In this document: positions 1-5,235 of the stretch, one piece after another
Position numbering within the stretch: the first letter of the stretch is position 1
How the letters are laid out: each line of letters begins with the position of its first letter
Assembly (NCBI GenBank): GCA_024304875.1
Contig: JAMWZF010000230.1
Location: forward strand, 1-5,235
DNA: 5,235 nucleotides
Direction: 5' to 3'
Origin: Paracoccaceae bacterium
Lineage (GTDB): Bacteria > Pseudomonadota > Alphaproteobacteria > Rhodobacterales > Rhodobacteraceae
Program-made: the position numbers and the translations under genes
Notes under the pieces: generated by a model
Databases searched by the model: none
Told to the model about the DNA's origin: nothing
Seen by the model: the letters and a program-made list of their open reading frames with translations, nothing else

Positions 1-56
1 ATTTCGCGGTCCGGCCCGTCCGGAACCGCTGCGATGCTGCCCCGATGACACCCTGA

Positions 57-90
57 CCCCTCGGCCAGAGGGACCGGGGCCGCCGAGGGG
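57..90 (+). promoter_or_regulatory. Leader stem-loop upstream of atpH
   Basis: Perfect 9-bp inverted repeat: CCCCTCGGC at 57-65 pairs with GCCGAGGGG at 82-90 around a 16-base loop. It lies 14 bases before the atpH Shine-Dalgarno and has no T-run on either strand, so it does not look like an ordinary intrinsic terminator. It may be a 5' leader structure that stabilises the atp mRNA, or the end of an upstream transcript. The pairing is visible in the sequence; the role is inferred. I could not identify a convincing -35/-10 promoter in 1-110. Confidence 0.4.
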
Positions 91-104
91 CGGCCAAACA
101 TATC

Positions 105-110
105 GGAAGG
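105..110 (+). promoter_or_regulatory. Ribosome binding site that decides the atpH start
   Basis: GGAAGG at 105-110 is a good Shine-Dalgarno. It sits directly against the GTG at 111, which leaves no spacer, but six bases before the in-frame GTG at 117, a normal spacing. It therefore favours 117 as the true start. Confidence 0.65.
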
Positions 111-116
111 GTGGAC

Positions 117-676
117 GTGTCCGAACCAGCTTCGATCTCGACCGGCATCGCGGGCCGCTACGCCCAGGCGGTGTTCGACCTCGCCAAAGAGGAAAACGCG
201 CTGGATGCGCTCGAATCCGACATCACCGCGCTGGAAGCGGCGCTGGCGGACAGCTCCGACCTGCGGGACATGATCCATTCGCCGCTCTACGGCCGCGAGG
301 AGCAGACCGCCGCGATCGGCGCCGTGGCCGAGAAGATGAACCTCTCCATCACCATGGCGAACACCCTGCGGCTGATGGGCTCCAAGCGGCGGCTCTTCGT
401 GCTGCCGCAACTGCTGGCCAACCTGCGGGCCCGGATCTCGGACGACCGCGGCGAGGTCCTGGCCGAAGTGACCAGCGCCAAGGCGCTGTCGGACGACCAG
501 CTGAACAGCCTTAAGAAGACCCTCGGCGCCAAGGTCGGCTCCGACATCAACATCAAGACCTCCGTTGACGAGTCGCTCATCGGCGGTCTCGTCATCAAGA
601 TGGGCAGCCGGATGATCGACACCTCGATCAAGTCCAAGCTCGCCCAACTCCAGAACACCATGAAAGAGGCCCGGTA

Positions 677-677
<1 letters not shown>
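117..677 (+). CDS. atpH: F1F0 ATP synthase subunit delta (OSCP homologue)
   Basis: The delta subunit sits on top of the F1 head and links the N-termini of alpha to the peripheral stalk b subunits, so that the head is held still while the central stalk turns. The product is 186 residues, normal for the family. It has the helical N-terminal domain (about residues 8-110) and a C-terminal domain carrying the family signature at 144-163 (I-x-I, then VDESLIGG, then IKMG). I chose GTG 117 over GTG 111 because the Shine-Dalgarno at 105-110 is spaced correctly only for 117, and because the resulting N-terminus (MSEPASIS) resembles what I remember of Rhodobacter delta proteins. The 111 start would add Met-Asp and give 188 residues. 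It is the first gene of the operon, and its stop codon TAA overlaps the atpA ATG by one base, which suggests translational coupling. Identity is certain; the start is probable. Confidence 0.95.
666..669 (+). promoter_or_regulatory. Ribosome binding site for atpA inside the end of atpH
   Basis: GAGG at 666-669 lies seven bases before the atpA ATG at 677, within the last codons of atpH. With the TAATG stop/start overlap at 675-679 it fits reinitiation or coupled translation of alpha after delta. Confidence 0.55.
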
Positions 678-2213
<1,536 letters not shown>

Positions 2214-2215
<2 letters not shown>

Positions 2216-2220
2216 GGGGG
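2214..2220 (+). promoter_or_regulatory. Ribosome binding site for atpG
   Basis: AAGGGGG starts within the atpA stop codon and ends seven bases before the atpG ATG at 2228. A second AGG at 2222-2224 is too close to the start to be the main site. Confidence 0.5.
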
Positions 2221-2227
2221 CAGGCAT

Positions 2228-3100
2228 ATGCCATCGCTCAAGGATCTCAAGAACCGGATCGACACGGTCAAGTCGACCCGGAAGATCACCAAGGCCATGC
2301 AGATGGTCGCGGCGGCCAAGCTCCGCCGCGCCCAGGAAGCGGCCGAGATGTCGCGCCCCTATGCCGAGCGGTTCAACGCCGTGATGGCGGGGCTGGCGTC
2401 TTCGGTCGGTGACAGCGAAGGCGCGCCCAAGCTCCTGTCCGGCACCGGCAAGGACGACGTGCACCTGCTCGTCGTCATGACGGCCGAGCGCGGGCTCTGC
2501 GGCGGCTTCAACTCGAACATCGCCAAGCTGGCCCGAACCCACGCCAAGGACCTTCTGTCCAAGGGCAAGACCGTCAAGATCCTGACCGTCGGCAAGAAGG
2601 GCCGCGACGCGATGCGCCGGGGCTACTCGGACCACTTCGTCGGCCACATCGACCTCTCCGACGTCAAGCGCGTGGGCTACGAGAACGCCCGCGAGATCGC
2701 GCAGGACGTGCTGAACCGCTTCGACGAGGGCGAATTCGACGTCGCCACGATCTTCTTCTCGAAGTTCGAGAACGTCGTCACGCAGGTCCCGACGGCGCAG
2801 CAGGTCATCCCCTTCGAGACCCCCGAAGGGACCGAGGCGCCCGACGCCCTCTACGACTACGAACCCTCGGAAGAGGCGATCCTCGCCGACCTTCTGCCCC
2901 GCGGCGTGGCCACGGCGATCTTCTCGGCCCTGCTCGAGAACGGCGCTTCGGAACAGGGCGCGCGGATGTCCGCGATGGACAACGCGACGCGCAACGCGGG
3001 CGACATGATCGACAAACTGACGATCGAGTACAACCGCTCCCGTCAGGCCGTCATCACCAACGAGCTCATCGAAATCATCTCGGGCGCCGAGGCGCTCTAA
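2228..3100 (+). CDS. atpG: F1F0 ATP synthase subunit gamma
   Basis: Gamma is the rotor shaft. Its N- and C-terminal helices form a coiled coil inside the alpha3-beta3 ring, and its globular part contacts epsilon and the membrane c-ring, so proton-driven rotation is passed to the beta active sites. The 290-residue product has the standard N-terminal helix (SLKDLKNRIDTVKSTRKITK, from residue 3), the conserved ERGLCGGFN segment from residue 87 in the central Rossmann-like domain, and the C-terminal family signature ITNELIEIISGAEA at 276-289, matching I-T-x-E-x2-[DE]-x3-G-A. The length is normal for alphaproteobacteria. I see no cysteine-containing regulatory insert like that of chloroplast gamma. 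It lies 12 bases after atpA and 21 bases before atpD, clearly in one transcription unit. The ATG at 2228 begins the conserved N-terminus, so the start is firm. Confidence 0.97.
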   Translation: MPSLKDLKNRIDTVKSTRKITKAMQMVAAAKLRRAQEAAEMSRPYAERFNAVMAGLASSVGDSEGAPKLLSGTGKDDVHLLVVMTAERGLCGGFNSNIAKLARTHAKDLLSKGKTVKILTVGKKGRDAMRRGYSDHFVGHIDLSDVKRVGYENAREIAQDVLNRFDEGEFDVATIFFSKFENVVTQVPTAQQVIPFETPEGTEAPDALYDYEPSEEAILADLLPRGVATAIFSALLENGASEQGARMSAMDNATRNAGDMIDKLTIEYNRSRQAVITNELIEIISGAEAL

Positions 3101-3108
3101 GGACAACC

Positions 3109-3113
3109 GGAGA
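3109..3113 (+). promoter_or_regulatory. Ribosome binding site for atpD in an A-rich gap
   Basis: GGAGA at 3109-3113 lies eight bases before the ATG at 3122. The rest of the gap is unusually rich in A (CAAGAAAA just before ATG) for this GC-rich window. This should leave the start codon free of structure and favour strong translation of beta. Confidence 0.55.
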
Positions 3114-3121
3114 CAAGAAAA

Positions 3122-4546
3122 ATGGCTAACGCGAAAGGCAAGGTCACGCAGGTCATCGGCGCTGTCGTCGACGTGCAGTTCGACGATCACCTGCCGGCGA
3201 TCCTGAACGCCCTGACCACCGACAACCACGGCAACAAGCTGGTGCTCGAAGTCGCCCAGCACCTGGGCGAGAACACCGTCCGGACCATCGCCATGGACGC
3301 GACCGAAGGTCTCGTCCGCGGCCAGGAAGTGACCGACACGGGCGACGCGATCCAGGTGCCCGTCGGCACCGCGACCCTCGGCCGGATCATGAACGTGATC
3401 GGCGAACCCGTGGACGAAAAGGGCCCCGTGGAAGCGGACGAATACCGTCCGATCCACGCCTCTGCCCCAGATTTCTCGGAACAGTCGACCGAGTCCGAGA
3501 TCCTCGTCACCGGCATCAAGGTCATCGACCTTCTCGCCCCCTACGCCAAGGGCGGCAAGATCGGCCTGTTCGGCGGCGCCGGCGTGGGCAAGACGGTTCT
3601 GATCCAGGAGCTGATCAACAACATCGCCAAGGTGCACTCGGGCCTCTCCGTCTTCGCCGGCGTGGGCGAGCGGACCCGCGAGGGCAACGACCTCTACCAC
3701 GAGATGATCGAATCCGGCGTTCTGAACCCCGACGATCTGCCCTCCTCCAAGATCGCCCTGGTCTACGGCCAGATGAACGAGCCGCCGGGGGCCCGCGCCC
3801 GGATCGCCCTGACCGGCCTGACCATGGCCGAGCAGTTCCGCGACGCCTCGGGCGCCGACGTGCTGTTCTTCGTCGACAACATCTTCCGCTTCACCCAGGC
3901 CGGCTCCGAGATGTCGGCGCTTCTGGGCCGGATCCCCTCGGCCGTGGGCTACCAGCCGACGCTGGCCACCGACATGGGCGCCATGCAGGAGCGGATCACC
4001 TCGACCAGGAACGGCTCGATCACCTCGATCCAGGCCGTCTACGTGCCCGCGGACGACCTCACCGACCCGGCGCCGGCCACGACCTTCGCGCACCTCGACG
4101 CGCAGACGGTTCTGTCCCGGGCCATCTCCGAGCTCGGCATCTACCCGGCCGTGGACCCGCTCGACTCCTCCTCGCGCCTGATGGACCCGCAGGTCGTGGG
4201 CCAGGAGCACTACCAGGTCGCCCGTGACGTGCAGGGGATCCTCCAGCGCTACAAGTCGCTGCAGGACATCATCGCCATCCTCGGGATGGACGAGCTGTCG
4301 GAAGAGGACAAGCTGACCGTGGCCCGCGCCCGGAAGATCCAGCGCTTCCTCTCCCAGCCCTTCGACGTGGCCAAGGTGTTCACCGGCTCCGACGGCATCC
4401 AGGTGCCGCTGGACGAGACGATCCGGTCCTTCAAGGCCGTCGTCGCCGGCGAATACGACCACCTTCCCGAGGCGGCCTTCTACATGGTCGGCGGCATCGA
4501 CGACGTGGTGAAGAAGGCCCAGAAAATGGCGGCCGACGCCGCGTAA
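3122..4546 (+). CDS. atpD: F1F0 ATP synthase subunit beta (catalytic)
   Basis: Beta carries the three catalytic sites that make ATP from ADP and phosphate, or hydrolyse it in reverse (EC 7.1.2.2). The 474-residue product is complete. It has the N-terminal beta-barrel (about 5-80), Walker A GGAGVGKT at 151-158 with Lys157 and Thr158, catalytic Glu183 with Arg184 in GERTREG, Walker B ending at Asp252 (FFVDN), adenine-stacking Tyr341, the alpha/beta signature PAVDPLDSSS at 342-351, and the DELSEED lever at 390-396 that contacts gamma. Compared with E. coli it has a small insert around residues 198-208 (LNPDDLPSS region), common in alphaproteobacteria. Two positions are odd: Arg296 replaces the usual Lys in STK-x-GS and is the only AGG among 21 Arg codons, and Gln328 replaces the usual Thr in LDATxVLSR. 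It lies 21 bases after atpG and nine before atpC. Confidence 0.98.
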   Translation: MANAKGKVTQVIGAVVDVQFDDHLPAILNALTTDNHGNKLVLEVAQHLGENTVRTIAMDATEGLVRGQEVTDTGDAIQVPVGTATLGRIMNVIGEPVDEKGPVEADEYRPIHASAPDFSEQSTESEILVTGIKVIDLLAPYAKGGKIGLFGGAGVGKTVLIQELINNIAKVHSGLSVFAGVGERTREGNDLYHEMIESGVLNPDDLPSSKIALVYGQMNEPPGARARIALTGLTMAEQFRDASGADVLFFVDNIFRFTQAGSEMSALLGRIPSAVGYQPTLATDMGAMQERITSTRNGSITSIQAVYVPADDLTDPAPATTFAHLDAQTVLSRAISELGIYPAVDPLDSSSRLMDPQVVGQEHYQVARDVQGILQRYKSLQDIIAILGMDELSEEDKLTVARARKIQRFLSQPFDVAKVFTGSDGIQVPLDETIRSFKAVVAGEYDHLPEAAFYMVGGIDDVVKKAQKMAADAA

Positions 4547-4550
4547 GGAG
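4545..4550 (+). promoter_or_regulatory. Ribosome binding site for atpC overlapping the atpD stop
   Basis: AAGGAG at 4545-4550 shares bases with the atpD stop codon TAA (4544-4546) and ends five bases before the atpC ATG at 4556. It is the closest match to the consensus Shine-Dalgarno in the operon. Confidence 0.65.
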
Positions 4551-4555
4551 CTGAC

Positions 4556-4993
4556 ATGGCTGACGCTTTCCAGTTCGACCTGGTCTCGCCCGAACGTCGC
4601 CTCGCGACGGTCGAGGCGACCTCGGTCCAGATCCCGGGGGCGGACGGGGACATGACGGCCATGGCCAACCATGCGCCGACGATCACCACCCTGCGCCCCG
4701 GCATCGTGACCGTGACGCACTCGGGCGGAACGGACGAATACGTGGTCTCGGGCGGCTTCGCCCAGATCGCACCGGACGAGATCTCGGTCCTCGCCGAACA
4801 GGCCCTGCCGCGCGGCGACGTCACGCAGGAGGTCTACGAGCGGATGGTGGAAGAGGCCCAGAAGGCCTACGACACCACCAAGGAGACCTACAAGAACGAG
4901 CCGGGTCCGGTCGACGAGGCCGCCAAGCTGCTCGCCGACATGGTCGCGGTGGGCGGGCACATCGGGCTGAGCACGAAGCAGCCCAGCCTCTGA
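4556..4993 (+). CDS. atpC: F1F0 ATP synthase subunit epsilon
   Basis: Epsilon sits at the foot of gamma, helps join the central stalk to the c-ring, and in many bacteria restrains ATP hydrolysis through its C-terminal helices. The 145-residue product has the N-terminal beta-sandwich domain (about 1-88) with the conserved PGADGDMTAMANHAP segment at 27-41 and LRPGIV at 46-51, then a charged helical C-terminal part (about 92-136) and a short tail. I do not see the I/L-D-x2-RA ATP-binding motif described in thermophilic Bacillus epsilon. In the relative Paracoccus denitrificans, inhibition is mainly done by a separate zeta subunit, so epsilon here may be a weak inhibitor; that is inference. It is the last gene of the operon, nine bases after atpD, with the terminator starting 21 bases after its stop. 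Confidence 0.96.
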   Translation: MADAFQFDLVSPERRLATVEATSVQIPGADGDMTAMANHAPTITTLRPGIVTVTHSGGTDEYVVSGGFAQIAPDEISVLAEQALPRGDVTQEVYERMVEEAQKAYDTTKETYKNEPGPVDEAAKLLADMVAVGGHIGLSTKQPSL

Positions 4994-5014
4994 TCCGGCC
5001 CCGATACCACCTTG

Positions 5015-5040
5015 AAACGGCCCCCACGCGGGGCCGTTTT
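5015..5040 (+). terminator. Intrinsic terminator of the atp operon
   Basis: Perfect 10-bp stem: AAACGGCCCC at 5015-5024 pairs with GGGGCCGTTT at 5030-5039 around a five-base loop. A T-run (5037-5040) follows and the sequence continues CCATTT. It begins 21 bases after the atpC stop. The GC-rich stem, short loop and T-run are the classic rho-independent form. Because the stem is flanked by A on the left, it could also act weakly on the opposite strand. Confidence 0.88.
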
Positions 5041-5056
5041 CCATTTCGGGCGCCGC

Positions 5057-5072
5057 GTGGGTCAAGACCCAC
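5057..5072. repeat. 16-bp palindrome, REP-like
   Basis: GTGGGTCAAGACCCAC consists of perfect 7-bp arms around AA. Palindromes of this type (GTGGGTC...GACCCAC) are, from memory, frequent between genes of Rhodobacteraceae, so it is probably a dispersed short repeat rather than a specific operator. It lies 17 bases after the terminator. Copy number cannot be seen from one window. Confidence 0.5.
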
Positions 5073-5133
5073 CACAAAGGGCGTCATGATCGCAGCCAGC
5101 CACCCCTGACACCTGTCGAGGGGACACTGCCCC

Positions 5134-5210
5134 CCCCCGGGATACTTGTGATCCAAAGACTCAGGAGCGGGGCGCCCTGCATCCTCTTTTCGCTCCAAAT
5201 ACCTCGGGGG
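5134..5210. repeat. Imperfect inverted repeat in the downstream intergenic region
   Basis: Positions 5134-5159 (CCCCCGGGATACTTG...AAAGA) match the reverse complement of 5185-5210 (TCTTTTCGCT...CGGGGG) at 17 of 26 positions without gaps. The matches are concentrated at both ends of the arms. The spacer is 25 bases. It resembles the short intergenic elements ending in a GATA(C/T)TTG-like block that I recall from Rhodobacterales. It may be a degenerate mobile or REP-type element, or a structured 3' region of a neighbouring transcript. No coding potential was seen here. Confidence 0.4.
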
Positions 5211-5211
5211 T

Positions 5212-5230
5212 CCGGGGGCAGCGCCCCCGG
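5212..5230. repeat. GC-rich hairpin near the window end
   Basis: CCGGGGGCAGCGCCCCCGG forms a perfect 8-bp stem (5212-5219 with 5223-5230) and a three-base loop. No T-run is visible on either side within the window, so it is not called a terminator. It directly follows the right arm of the imperfect inverted repeat and may be part of the same intergenic element. Confidence 0.5.
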
Positions 5231-5235
5231 TCCAC

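Noticed and set aside
1..56. Tail of an upstream gene ending at TGA 46-48 or TGA 54-56
   Set aside because: Two frames end here, but the 15-17 residues readable in each match nothing I recognise. There is too little sequence to support a partial gene.
53..58. CTGACC as a possible -35 box for an atpH promoter
   Set aside because: No -10-like sequence occurs at a suitable distance; the region 15-19 bases downstream is all G/C.
1..101. Divergent gene on the minus strand starting at ATG 101-99
   Set aside because: The frame stays open to the window edge but has no Shine-Dalgarno, and the 33 or so residues are low in recognisable content.
5086..5109. Seven-codon + strand frame (MIAASHP) after the terminator
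   Set aside because: It is too short, has no ribosome binding site and lies between palindromic elements.
4821..5198. Minus-strand frame of 125 codons covering the downstream region and the end of atpC
   Set aside because: It overlaps atpC antisense, runs across the terminator and the palindromes, is Arg/Pro-rich and has no recognisable motif.

Overview
This window is a complete F1-sector ATP synthase operon, atpH-atpA-atpG-atpD-atpC (delta, alpha, gamma, beta, epsilon). All five genes lie on the + strand and occupy about 117-4993. A short leader precedes them, and a terminator plus a palindrome-rich intergenic stretch follows. The organism looks like an alphaproteobacterium of the Rhodobacterales (Rhodobacter/Roseobacter-like). 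The reasons are the five-gene F1 cluster without F0 genes, the delta N-terminus (SEPASIS), the roughly ten-residue alpha insert after Walker A, very high G+C with G/C-ending codons, and downstream palindromic sequence of a kind I recall between genes in that family. The genus cannot be fixed by eye.

Layout: 1-116 is a non-coding leader with a 9-bp stem-loop at 57-90 and a Shine-Dalgarno at 105-110. atpH (117-677, GTG start) overlaps atpA (677-2215) by one base (TAATG). atpG (2228-3100), atpD (3122-4546) and atpC (4556-4993) follow with gaps of 12, 21 and 9 bases, each preceded by a ribosome binding site. A strong intrinsic terminator lies at 5015-5040. The last ~195 bases have no credible gene. 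They hold a 16-bp palindrome, a run of nine C, an imperfect inverted repeat and a GC-rich hairpin cut close by the window end.

Together the genes encode the soluble catalytic head. Alpha3-beta3 binds nucleotide, gamma and epsilon form the rotating central stalk, and delta ties the head to the peripheral stalk. The membrane F0 genes (a, b, b', c) are not here and must be elsewhere. All key motifs are intact and I see no frameshift, insertion or foreign gene. This is a core housekeeping locus and I found no evidence of an undescribed system. The points worth a second look are the start codon of atpH, the non-coding elements on either side, two unusual residues in beta, and the codon bias behind a very long antisense open frame.
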